Source: Mactromeris polynyma (Eukaryota > Mollusca > Bivalvia > Venerida > Mactridae). Taken from it: a DNA stretch of 64,000 nucleotides. The stretch is from positions 14,092,256 through 14,156,255 of the forward strand of contig JASFXZ010000001.1 in assembly GCA_032209605.1 (NCBI GenBank), in the 5' to 3' direction. The translations under genes and the position numbers were made by a program. This document shows, piece after piece, positions 26,044 through 39,400 of the stretch. The notes beneath the pieces were generated by a model. That model had not been told where the DNA came from and ran no database searches. It saw nothing but the letters and a program-made list of their open reading frames with translations. How positions within the stretch are numbered: the first letter of the stretch is position 1; each line of letters begins with the position of its first letter.

Positions 26044-27409
26044 CTAAACCTCCACTGAATTTTTGAACATCACTATACTGTTAAATATTTTTAAGGCAGG
26101 TCCAAGCTTGATGTTCATTATTTTAACAATGTCTGACTGTGTTAACAACAGAAAAGCTTCTCCATCAATTTGCTGAAATAGTGAGATAGATTTAACAAGG
26201 CATAAAATGCATACATACATGGTACATGTATAATGTAAAACATAAGAAGTATAAATAACATCATACATACAAATGAAACAATGATTCATGCTATATGCCT
26301 TAACACAAAGGACAATACATGAACAACATTTAAGTCAGACTGGTTTGTACAAATTAAAAACTATCTTTCTGAGCGGAGTAAATTCTACCAAGACAAGCAG
26401 AATGCAAAGACAATATGACTACATGTAAAACTAACATGTGTTGTTTAAATGTTAGTCAAACTATATATTTTCATTGACTGCCAATCATACAGTGTTAGGC
26501 CAAAATGAAGGCTTTAAGCTACATTCTGATTTTTTTCAGAAATAATTTGCTTTGTCTTATATCCAAATACATGATGAAATATTCATCTGCTGGACATGTA
26601 TCAATTTAGAGGAGCATGCGAGTATTTATCATCTGCAACTATTTACCTGGCATGCATGAATATTGGAACAAGTCGTTGAGATATCATTGGTAAAATGTAA
26701 GAAGTGACTTTCAACAGATGGTATAATTATCATGTGACCACTTGACGAGAATACTGATTTTAATTGACATCGGTGGTGAAAGAGAGGGAATACGTAACTA
26801 CAGGGAAAGCCACATACATAAGACAATGCCTCCCCACGCAGTTCTCCGGAAAAAACAACAATCCACAAAACATAAGGTACTAAAGGAGGTCAAACGGTAC
26901 ACATATTAAGGAACTGAGGTGCAGGGAATGGCCCAGCAGACCACAAGGAATAACTAGGAGAATCAAAGTGGACAGTAAGGGAAGGGGAGGTGGGAATTAA
27001 TGGATGGAAAAGATCACAGGACAAGTCAAGACACCTGGCCAGTTGACCTAACCAGTTTGCCTGGAGCTATTTATCCACCAGTACTAACTTGCCATTCTGC
27101 AAACAGCTGACAACTTCCCCACATGATCAGAGGTGATTACCATGTGCTAATTTCATTGAAAATTGCCTGATATAAACACATTTACCTCATCTCTGAAGAG
27201 TTTAGCTTGTTCTTCACAACCTGGGAGAGTATTGATGAAATCTGCCACTTGATCTGTATTCCATTTATTTACATCATTACCACGGATATTGGTTACCCCT
27301 GGCAACAGTTTACTATGCTGTTCCCAACATAACGGAACTTCAGTTTTAGGGGTTGAGATCATAGAAGAAGTAAACACCGAATTATGGATGCCTCGTCGCA
27401 ATTCTTCTT
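26044..27409 (-). CDS. L3MBTL: L3MBTL exons 18-19, SAM domain and stop
   Basis: Exon 18 (27186-27409) encodes PLCWEQHSKLLPGV, then the SAM start KWNTDQVADFINTLPGCEEQ. Exon 19 (26044-26172) encodes QIDGEAFLLLTQSDIVKIMN, KLGPALKIFNSI and a TAG stop at 26044-26046. SAM mediates self-association in this family. The protein ends soon after the domain, as in relatives. Confidence 0.95.
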
Positions 27410-30400
27410 CTGAAGATATGTAAATGATGCAATTAATATTTCTATAATAATACAGTAAAATATCTAAAGTGACCCGACCAATCATAATTTTTTTTATGAA
27501 ATTACTACCTTTGTTTTTATTGGTATACATGGCAGTCAGTTGACCTAACCAGTTTGCCTGGAGCTATTTATCCACCAGTACTAACTTGCCCTTCTGCAAA
27601 CAGCTGACAACTTCCCCACATGATCAGAGGTGAAGGACCAAGGCCAAATGTCACAGAAGGACATCACCTACTAGTCCATGAATCAAACCAGGATCTCCCA
27701 GGTCACAGCCAAGCTCTCTTCTAACTAGGCTAACCAGAAGAGCTATGAAATTGCCAGATATGAACACCGATTTCCACATGATGAGGCTTTTATGGATTCA
27801 TTCAGTTTGTGGTGTAGATTTGGACAGAACACATCAGTTTGCACATTTATACATGACTGCACTGTCATAAATGATAAGCGTTTGGTAAAAAATCTGTATA
27901 AAGAAAAATTATTGATAAAATGTTGCCATGGAATCTATAAAACTGAAATTTAAAACCAAATTGTAAATGATATTAGCAGCTAATAAAGATTGTTTCAAGA
28001 GAAAAATATATATATCAATCACTGCATCATAATTGATTCATTGTAACAATAGATTTACCTCGTTCCTTTCTCTCTCTTTCTTGAGCCATTTTCTGTTCTT
28101 CTAATGCAATATAGTAGCTCCTGAAATGGATCATAAAATTTACGATGTAATTTGTCTTCTTTGATTTTTAAACTCTCTTTAAATCTTTTCAAAGTGTTTT
28201 CCAAATACAGTCGGCGTTTAAAGGACCATTAGTATTTTGTTCTTGGTATATGTATACATGTATAACAAAATTTCTTTACCAGAAGGACTCATTTTTACAG
28301 ATCAAACGTCTGAGATGTTTGGCCACTTATGCCTGTTCACTTTTTTTTAAATCAGGTTTAAAGCTATGATCCAACATTTCACTCATAGAAGGCAGACAGT
28401 TGACCCAACCAGTTTTCCTGGAATTGCCCTTCCACAAGCAGCAGACAACTTCCCACAAGAATCAGAGGTGGACAACAAATGACTAAAGGCAAATGTCATG
28501 GAATGGCATGGCCTGTCCCCCTTGAATTGAACCCAGACATCCTGTGTGACAGCCCAGGACTTAAACTACTGATCTAACCAGACTGACTCTCCTATGTTAG
28601 GAGTTAAGTCTTGATAAAAATGCTAAAACATACTTAGGCTTTCTGCCTCTTCCCATTTTCTTTGGTGTTTCACCATTAGGAGCTGCATCTGCTGATCGCC
28701 TGCAATAATTATGATAACTAGAAAATACCAGAGGGATCATCAATCAATGAAATTATCAAAGACTGTACATGAAACTAAACAAAATTTGGTTCGCTCTTTC
28801 CTGTTTTTTCCCTGTAAACATAATAAGGAAATTTGACAGCAAGTCTATAAACAAAGACATGTCATTGCCAACTACATTGATAAATCTTTACTTATAGTTA
28901 CTAAGTAACACTATGTACAAACACCGATTTGCTACTTTATGAATAATTAAAGTTGCATAGTCCTGAATTGTACATGTGGCAGTTATTGTCTGGTGCATTT
29001 AAAGCTTCACTAAGTCACCTCAGTGGACGAGTGCTTATAGTTGCTGACATAAATTCATTTGCACCTCAATATTGCAGGTTCCAATCCGACCTGGGATGTA
29101 GAATTTGTGATGAAGCCATCCCGCTGGCTTACAGAAGATTGATGTTTCTATCCAGGTTTTCCGCCACCCTAATAGCTGAAATAGTCACTACATGACTAAA
29201 TAACTTAAAGCCCCCTTAAAAAATAATGCGCCTCTTTGATCTAGATTAAAACCTTACAAAGAACAATTGTAACCAGTCTAAAAGAATGAAAGTAAAGCAG
29301 ACTAACTTTGAATCTGGACTTGCATGCTGGTCAGCTTGTCTTGAAGACATCTCTTCCACTCGCATGGGAAAACTGTTCAGTCGGTCACCCAGCACCGAGT
29401 CCTTATTCATGTTGATATCAGAGTATGGACAACCAAACGTGCTGATAAAAATAAAAAATAGTTGAAGGAAGATAATACATCTATTTTGTCAAAGTGAATG
29501 CATCAAACTTGTCTCAGGGTAACATTCTCATTGGGACTTATACAAGCTCAGATACTGAGCGTTAACATTTGCACAGACTATGACGATCAATCTATAACAA
29601 CACAGACTAGCTGAAAAAATATTTCAAGTATTGTAGAACAGTTTCTGCTGCTAAAAGCCGAGTAAAATCTTCGATAAATAATGCTCATGACTATACGTGT
29701 TTAATCCAAAGTGTAGTTTACCTTAATCATAAATTTATATATGATAAATTTACACGAAAATGACGTCGCTGTGGTGTAGTGGTTAGCATAATCTGTAGAC
29801 TTGGGTTTGATTCCCGGTAGCGCCATTGACCGATTTTTCGTGTTTCTCAAAACCGTAAAATCATCAAAACACATAATTCAGCATCTTTAGGTACCACAAA
29901 CAATGCTGAGCTGGATTGCCAGATCAACACTGACACAAATACAGAGAGAATTGTGATTCATTATAAAGATCCTTAAAATGTTCCTCAAGATAAAATCTGT
30001 AAAATATAAGCCGAAGATTGATTAAAACATGTGCAAGACCTGCAAATTTGACAAGAAAATTATACATTAAAATTCACATAAAAAGTGACATTAATCTTCA
30101 GGGTCTTACCTGTGATGTCCAGAATATTTTGGACCCTTTATATGTCCTATTCCCTTACAGCCTGGAGTGGGGCACACCCCGGGCCCAGAGGTCACCACTA
30201 AATCTTGTGGAGCTGTAAACAGAAAATACATACACCATTTCATTTGTACATATTCATCATCAATGATATTGCCAATTCCTGTACTTAGACAAAACCCAAT
30301 CTTGAAACATGTTTTGACAGCAAAGTCTGTTGCTGTATTGTTATGAATATCATCAAAATAAATGTATGCAGGAGATACCGTTAAACCTCACATAAACACC

Positions 30401-33400
30401 ATCTCATTTATAAGTATTTTCAAAGATCAGTTTTTAATTTTCTTTGTACTTTACCTTGATAATAAGACCATTTCATAACACTCGTTGGAATCACTGGTGG
30501 TCATATTTTTGAGTTAACACTGTAATTTGATAATAAATAACTACAAGAACAATTTATCCTTCTTTCAAACTTAATTGACTTCCTTGTGTCCATTGAAATT
30601 TAGTTGAGTTCTTTTTAAGTAAACTGAAGATAATAGCACTTACTGATTGGTGGGACAAGAGGATGCCCCGTCTTTGCACACCAACCAGGAGGATGAATAT
30701 CTGGGGAATCATCTTCTAACCAATAATCATACACGTCAGACCAACCATCAAAATGTATCTTCACCATAAACTCTTCAACTTCTTCTATTGTAGCCACTCG
30801 AACTAGTAGTGGATTACGTTTGTCGACTACTTCAACTTTCATCCCACTTTCAAATGCCACAGGTTGACGCTGAAATTTATTACATACATAGTCAACAGTA
30901 CGTCTAAACACATAAAGGCATAAACCTGTTTTTCATCACCACTTGACATGATCTGTGCTGTCTAGAAGGTTGTCTTGAAAATCAAAATAGCCATTATTTA
31001 GAGTAGAACATCAATAGTCTCAGGGGTTCCATTTGACAATGGACAGTGGAGTTGACCCTTTGACCCCTGGATTGTCCATAAGGCCACATTTTGACCCTGA
31101 GAATTCAAGCTGAAGGGACAATTTTTCTCTAAATCATGAGTAAATGGCTATTAAATGGTAAAAATTATCAAAATGACCCTTGTGATTCAGCACCTAGTGG
31201 AACCCCTGAGTCTATCAATAGACTAATAAAGGTGGAATTACCACTTACAGGTTTAAAAGCTCTCGCAGGAACCGCTTGACTCTTTGTCTTAGTTAGATAT
31301 TTCTCCCAAGTAAAACCACTGACATCTTTCCAATCTACAGGTACAGAAAGAAATAAAGTTAAGTACACAATGTAACTACAGTTAAACTTCGATTACTCAA
31401 ACAAGCGCCAACTCGAGGGCAGAGTCCCGGACTTTATTTCTTCTATTTTCATATAAAATATACTGCCGATAACCCTTGTCGGTCCCCAGAACACAAACTA
31501 TACACAATATCTAACTGGTAACTCGAGGACACATTTTCACACATTTTTCAAATGGGAGCTCCAAATAAACAAACAATAAAAAGGTGTTAAGATTTTTGCG
31601 GCGAGTTGTACAACTTGCAAAATCACGGTCAAAAGGACAAGTATTAAGGTGAAAGAAATGATTATTGCAAGTTTTCACAAAACAAACAGATATCAATTAA
31701 AACCAATTTCCACGACGCATAAATATAACGGTGCAAGCGTGAAGCAAACATCCGGATTAAACATGTATAGTCATGAACTTTATTTTGTCTGTAAAACAAC
31801 AATAAGTACTACAAGAACATTCTGTATACAGCTCTGATTAAGAATTTGTCTTTACTTTTATTTAAATGAGGAAATAAAGCGAATAGAAATATGATACTAT
31901 GAAACAAATATGAAACAACTGGTACAAGTATGAAAAACTATGAAAATCAACAATTCATAAAAAAACACTGAAGGGACATTATGAAAACTCTGGGTCACTC
32001 TAAACATTGGTTAACTCGAGCTTTTCCCAACGTCCTCGAGTTATTGATGTTTAACTGTATATGCAAGCAAAAAATAGTCTTACAGTTATTTTCTACTCCT
32101 GATTCAGAATCTTGAATTAGTTCAACCTTAACCAACATAGTTCTAAACTAGGAGTGTCATGAAGTGTGCCACAATATATCGCAATACATTAGCAAAGTAT
32201 TGCAATATGTGCCACAATATATAATACTTAAACATTATGATACAACTGAAAACTGCTCAAACGCGTTTCAAACTTTGGAAATAAAACAGTTATCAATCCT
32301 ATTTCTATCTTTGACAAGAAATAAAATACAATGCATGACGTTTTCATGACTAGACAGTAACACTATGAAGTTATCATTTGCATTTCAGTTTTTTTTATTT
32401 ACATGAGGTTTTTAAAAAATTAAAACGTTCTTTTCATATCTTGGTACTATGTAGTTTAGCTGCGTATAGCAACATTCAAGTATATCGGTAAATTGTGACG
32501 CCCGTGTTTTTTGCACACACCCAACAGAAACTAGTGCACAACACTCAAGAGGCAATAAACTTGGCCCAGAGAAGTATATGTTGTTCACTTATCTCTTTAC
32601 AAAGAAAATACACTTTATCTGGGTCCGAACTAAAGACCTTCGGATTCGCAGTCCAGCACTATACCGATTTGTAATGAGTGAACAAGACAGGCTAGTGATA
32701 GTATTTCTGATTGGTGAGAAAGCCTGAACATTGTAGCGGTATGAAATGATACATGTATATCATACCTTGTGGTGGAGATAGAACTAGATTCTGTTTTTCA
32801 CAATAGCCAATAGGATGTATGAAAGGTGATGTCATATCACACCAATAATCGTAATTATCTTCCCAACTGTCAAAGTGAACCAAAACTTTATCTCCGAGAG
32901 TGTCCGCAACACTTGCAACACATATCAGAGATGAATTCTTCTTATCGACTGCTTCTAGTTTACTACCAACTCTGAACAAATTTGGAGTCACAGACTGAAA
33001 TAGACAGACAAACCCAATGGATAAGATATACACAATACTGTTCAAGTTAGATTATTCTCCATATCCGAGTTCTAAATTGAAAATTTCTTTGTTTGTCCTT
33101 ACCCTACCAAGGTTAGAAAAATTGGGTAAAAAAGATAGGTAGGCAGGCAGGAAAATATTCTTTTCAATCATTTTATTTTTTACAGAAAAGCTCTAACAGC
33201 TTTATATGCAGAAATAATGTAAGACATGCTAAGTGCTGTTAACGAAACTATTTTACCGCTCTGTGTGAAAAGAATACTTTCTTAGTCAAATGCAAAACAT
33301 ACTTCTTATTATGTCTATTTATGTTTATGTCTCATCTTGCTCAAAATGACTTTGTTTGTCAAATAGTAGCAGATTAGTAGTTCTGATCTTTGTTATAAAT

Positions 33401-36400
33401 CTCCTGTCAATTAAGTACAGGCTATTGAGAGTATTGAATCAGAGTTCACACACAGGAATGTGGGACATACATGTATACTCAGTACATTTAAACATGCAAA
33501 ATGTGCAAATTCTCAAATTTCATTAACTTATCAAGGGATAAAATATATGAACTAAACATGACATTATTTCATTTTATGCAGTCATGAATGCTAAATTTTC
33601 TAACAAACAGTATGTAATTTTGTATCAAAATGAATTTTGAATCACACTAAAATGACATTTCAAAGACATATCTCAGGTGCAAAAATGTGCGTTTTTAAAT
33701 GTACTGAGTATATATATATATCCTCAATCTCATTACTGAACAATACTTCAGCTGTGCCCTGCAATAAAAGGGCGTCTACGAGATGTTCTGTAGAGGAATA
33801 AAATATTTTTGGATTAAAATCAAGCAAAATATAATCAATCCATTTCTTGGACCTCCATGAACCAATCAATTACAAAGCTGTACTTTACCTGCACTGGCTG
33901 ATTGGAGAACAAAGTCTTTGGAACAGGTGAAGCCTTCGTCAGCTTTAAAAACGATGCCCAAGAAAAATCATCGATTGCAAAACCTGAAAACATATAAACA
34001 TGGATAGTCTGATGCAAAATCAACTTCCACTGAACATACAGTAAAACCTCAATAATAATACCACCCTTGGAAACTGGTCTTCTTATTGAGGTGGTCTTAA
34101 TATTGAGGTTAAATAAAGAGCAAAACAGTGAAAATGGACTTGGATAGTGTGTTTCTAATTTTGAGGTAGTCTTATTATTGAGGTGGTCTTTAAGAGAGGT
34201 TTTACTGTACATATATTGGTATAAGAATTTGAATGTAATTTTCAAAATCTTGTTTTGTCAGAACGTACTCCTGAAAAGTGTTATAAAGTTTAATTACTCC
34301 AAAGCCTGTACTTTTTAAAAAATACACAACACAAGCATTTGAAGGACAGATGGACGAGGGCAAATCTAGATGCCCTCAAATTACGAGAGCACACAATATT
34401 GAACTGCATCTTGCCACAAGTACATTTTACAGAACGATTTCATGACATTTATAATCTTATTAAGATGATGCCAATAATTGATTTTTGTACATGTTTTTAT
34501 GATAAAAAGTATTTTTCTTATTAAATTTCAATTCATTAATGGTTAGTCAGACAATAAAACTTTAACGTTAAACTTCGATCAGTAAATGAATTAACGCACA
34601 TTTTGGAACAGCTATCTTGAGCATCATTATTATAAGCATCTGCTTTATCATGAGGAGTATTAAAAGTTACAGCTGTTTTGTTCTAAGATGCTTTTTGTTT
34701 TATCAGTCTATGACGAGCATCGTTATCGTTATCTTGATATCTCGACCACAGATGATGGTCCCTTCAACTAATTTAGTTTACTACTTAACTGCTTTATCAC
34801 ACAGGTCTATCAAAATGGTGTCAATTCTTGTGTGTAATCTGTGATTTTCACACCTTGTGAAAACAGTCCAAGTAATACTAATAGTGTATTACTTGAATCG
34901 TTTGTTGTAAACGTTATTTTACATTGTGTTAAGTTTGTTTCTAATATACCTATGTTAGTCCATGAAATTTGGGAAATCCTGCAATATGCATTTTTAAATG
35001 TAACAAGTATGTATTGTTTTCATTTCCTTACATGATACAATCATACCTTTAGGAGGTTGTAGAACTTTTCCATTTTTCTCGCAAAATCCAACAGGAAATA
35101 TAAACGGTGAATCCATGTCGGCCCAAAAGTCGTAACACTCTGAGTATCCTTCAAAATGTAGCCTCACACGATAACCACACACCTCTGCAACACTCAAGGC
35201 ACAGAACTTTGACTGCTTCATTGGGTCGATTCCTTCAAGTTTCATTCCTACACGGAAATTATTTTTGGACATTTGTTGTTTAACACTAGGAAATGGCTGA
35301 AATTGTCAAAATAAAGCATAATTTATAAACCCACTGAATATATACTTAAGGCCTATAATAACTTATGAATCAACTTAAATTAATAAGTTACATTTTAAAA
35401 ATGTCTGAAATCCTTTATTTCCATCATATGGAATACCATTACTCCCTAACATTTTACCCAAAACATATTTATATCAACACTATGACCACTGGACCTTCGA
35501 TCTTAATGCATAAACTTTTATACATGCAAACTTTTGTGACAGAGAAATTTTAAATGGAGCTAAAGTTATGAGGCGGAGATGACTTGGTGACTGATAGACG
35601 AATCATACAATACTAAGCCCAAAAATATTTTTCCAATTGAAATTGTACTCACATTTTTGAACAATCTTGCAGGTGCCTCAACAGCTTTCTCTTGTTCTAG
35701 ATACCTTGTCCATACAAAAGCTTTGGACTTCTTTCCTATAAAGAATAAAGTCAACCTGATCAGGCAAAAGAAAAATAATGGCACTGGGGATTTTTGAACA
35801 ATTATGAACAAAAAGGGTTGCATTCTTGGAAATAAATTCTTCACCTTTCTACCAAACTTCACCAAGTAGGACCTTTCTAATAAATGCTTACCTTTCTACC
35901 AAACTTCACAAAGTAGGACCTTTCTAATAAATGCTTACCTTTCTACCAAACTTCACAAAGTAGGACCTTTCTAATAAATGCTTACCTTTCTACCAAAGTT
36001 CACAAAGTAGGACCTTTCTAATAAAATGCTTACCTACCAACCAAACTTCACAAAGTAGGACTGGGTTACAATGTACAAAAAAGAACTTATTTAAATGTGG
36101 CTTCAGCAAGCCAAAACTACTTAAAAGAAAAGCAATGACTTTACCTAGCCCACTGTCAGTCTTCGTCAGAACATCTTCCTTCTGTGGAACCCCGTCCTTC
36201 AACAAAATCTTCTTTTTATTCTTCTTCATGTTCAAAATCATTTTAGACATGGTACCCTGCTTCTTCACTTCTCTCATATGCCTTGGAACCAGTAAAACAG
36301 ATGTAAGGTTATACATGTAACAATGGCACAGAACTAACTTTAAGCAAATTGTACTTTGTTTTGTTTAATTTTTGTGGAGGTGAAGGTCTTAAAGTTCGAC

Positions 36401-39400
36401 GTTCTTATAAAGAGTTGAGAGAAAGTGACCAAAAGGTTGCCAATCAGAACAATTTAATTGCTAATAGAAAGGTTGAAAGGGTCTGCATGGATTACAACCA
36501 AATATATAGATACAATTTCTCCACAACAGGAAGTCCTTGTGGTGGAGAAAATCCCCTGACTACTAATCCACAGGTTGTGATTTTGTGCCTCATGTTGAGT
36601 GAGGTTTGGTAACATAATCCTTGATTTAGGCACCGGTACTGGTTAGTAACTCAGGAAGAATTTGTCTAGAGTGATCAGTAAAAAATCAGTCTTACTTGCT
36701 CTCAAAAGCTCGGATACATGTCTGACTGCAGAATTTCCCCTCTTTGTAGAAATCTGTAATAAATCCGTATTCTCCGCAATACTGACATTGGCTTATCTCG
36801 TCTTTGTTACTAACTTCCTCTGTAACTATCATTACATAATACACATATAAAATCTTGTAACTATCATAATATACTGGTCAAAAGTGCCAACCATCACTAT
36901 TTTGATTGCAGTAAGCTTAAACATTTATGAATTGAAATACCAACAATTGTCTATGTAAACCAATCAAAATCATGCTCATCATTTCAGATCACTTTGTCAT
37001 AATGTATTGAAGATTTTCCAAATACAAACAGATGGGTTAGCTCTTTTGACCAGTATAGATTTCATTCAGTTTTACAATTAAATATCAATTAAAAGGAGTA
37101 TACTAATCTATATACATGTACTGATAAACCAGTAAATCAAAGCCTGAAAACATGAGGAGTGTTGGAGTAAAACTACTATAACCATTTCCATATCAATTAT
37201 GCTACTATAGTTTTACACAGAAACTTGATATGATGTAATAGGAAATATTGTAATCCACACTTTGATATAATGTAATAGGAAATATTGAAATAACGATGAC
37301 ACTAACAATTCTAAGAGCAGCATAAATGACTAAAATAATAGCAAATCACTTAATATGATATTTACAGAGGCTTTTTACCACACTAGCTGACAAGTAATGG
37401 TATCCAAATATTACCAGAAAATGGTTTTAAATTCATATTACCAATAGCAATGCTAATTACTGAAGATCTACCTAACTACCGAAGTCATCTCATTTCATTC
37501 AATATTGTTGTCAACCACAATGTTATGCTTTAAATAACCATTTTTTCTGATTCCCTAGTCAATTTCCAATAAAGGTGTTTAAACAGTATCTATGAAGTCT
37601 GATACCTTTCTTGTCTTTGGTTTCTGAAGTATTTTCATCCTTCTCTTCTTTGATTGGAGTTTCTTTTGTTGTATCCATTTGATCTAATTCATCACTAGTA
37701 TTCAAAGTCTCATTACATTCCAGTCCATCATTGATTACTTCCAACATCCCCAAATCATTCATCTGAAACTGTATAATAATACTGACATGTACCATACATG
37801 TAATATAAGCCACTATAATCAACATTATGTCCAATATTGCATTTTTCATCAGAACTTCTCTTATGTACAACTGTGTGCTTGTGTAGCTTTTTACGTTCCA
37901 ACAACAATTTCTCTGTTATGCACAGATAGAGTCTACCTGCAGCAGATAAAGAGCTGCCACAGTGTGATACTACACCATAGTCATCAACATGACACTACAT
38001 CCAGTCAGGTTACCAGACACTAGGCCAACCTGTTCTAGTATTACCCTTATAATGCTGAGCAAAAGCAAGGGGGGCAATAGCACCATTTTCAACGACTTTG
38101 GAATGTCATGGCCGGGGCTAAAACCTGTGGTCTTCCAAACTATATATATATTAAAATTCAAGCCCAACCATTTTATATTTCTGTTTGAATTTCACTAATA
38201 CAAAACATGTGTTTTACTCAAGTGTAGATCTAGTCTGTATAAACAAGAATTTATTGGTATAACCAACAGATGGTCCTGGACTAAGAGAAAAATCATAGAA
38301 CTGGAACATGTCCTCATGCAAGGAAGCTTCCCATTAAGCTTCATTGAATTCCTGTCGGTGGTTGCCGAGACAAAGCATGGACAGGAATGCGGAATAGACA
38401 GATGCAGGTACTAATGCATAGACGGACAGACAAACGAAACGGTGGCTATAATATTATGCTCCACCTCAGAGGAGCATAATAAATGTAACATGAAAATAAA
38501 CACCACTATTAAAGTTTTCCCATTAAAATTCTCTTGAATGTAAAGCACAACAGTACATTTTGAGTGAAACTTTTAGTTTCTTAAGCAAGGCATTGTACAG
38601 ACAAAAGAAAAATAATGATAATACCTTCAAACTACTGCCAGGCAATTCACCAACACCATCTTTCCAAGTCATAGCATCTACAGGATTAAAATCATCTTTT
38701 TTCTCAGTATCAGAATCCTCACTTTTAGGCTCATCTTTGATGTCAACATTCATAGCTTCACCAGGGCCCTGATCATTGTCAACATTTTCAATCTTAATTT
38801 CAACATGTGTCACCTTTTCTTTAGTTTCCTTACCCATATTTTCATTTTCATCAAACTTTTTTTCAACACTTTCATGCGCTGAATGTGTGTCAGCAGATTC
38901 AGGTTTGACGACATCAGGAATTATTTCATTTAAGTTTTTTAAACCTCTTGTTTCAATGGTGTCCACAATAGGCTTGTTTTCAGGTTTATCACTTTTATTT
39001 ACAGGTATTGTATTATCTGAATATTTATCAGTTTCATTTTTCACTTTAGTATCAACAGGTTGTAATTTTGGAGCTTCAGAATTTTTAATATCACCAGGTT
39101 TTTCAGTAGCCGCTACTGGAGATTTACTGGTTTTACGGGGTAACAACTGAGAGCTTTGTTTCACAAGTTCCCAATTTTTCTGAGCGGGAATGACATTAGC
39201 TTTCATTGGCATGTTGACTTTCTGAGCAATAATCTGATTTGCATTACCAGCAAGTACTTTTGAAGATGAAGTAACTGAATTATCAGATGTTTTAACAGAT
39301 GGTTCATTTGTAGTAACTAGAACTTGTTTGTTGGTGACCATAGTTTTGCCGGACACAGACTGACCACCTTTACTTACTACCGGTGTTGTAATTAAGATAT

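Noticed and set aside
29763..29835. Functional tRNA gene
   Set aside because: A- and B-box-like sequences exist, but the acceptor stem pairs poorly, the anticodon arm is unclear and there is no T-run terminator in the right place.
38523..38624. Extension of the 532-codon frame past 38625 as the protein C-terminus
   Set aside because: A good donor (AAG|GTATTA) lies at the boundary, the extra 34 codons are hydrophobic and unlike the family, and splicing to 37762 keeps the phase and leads to the FCS finger.
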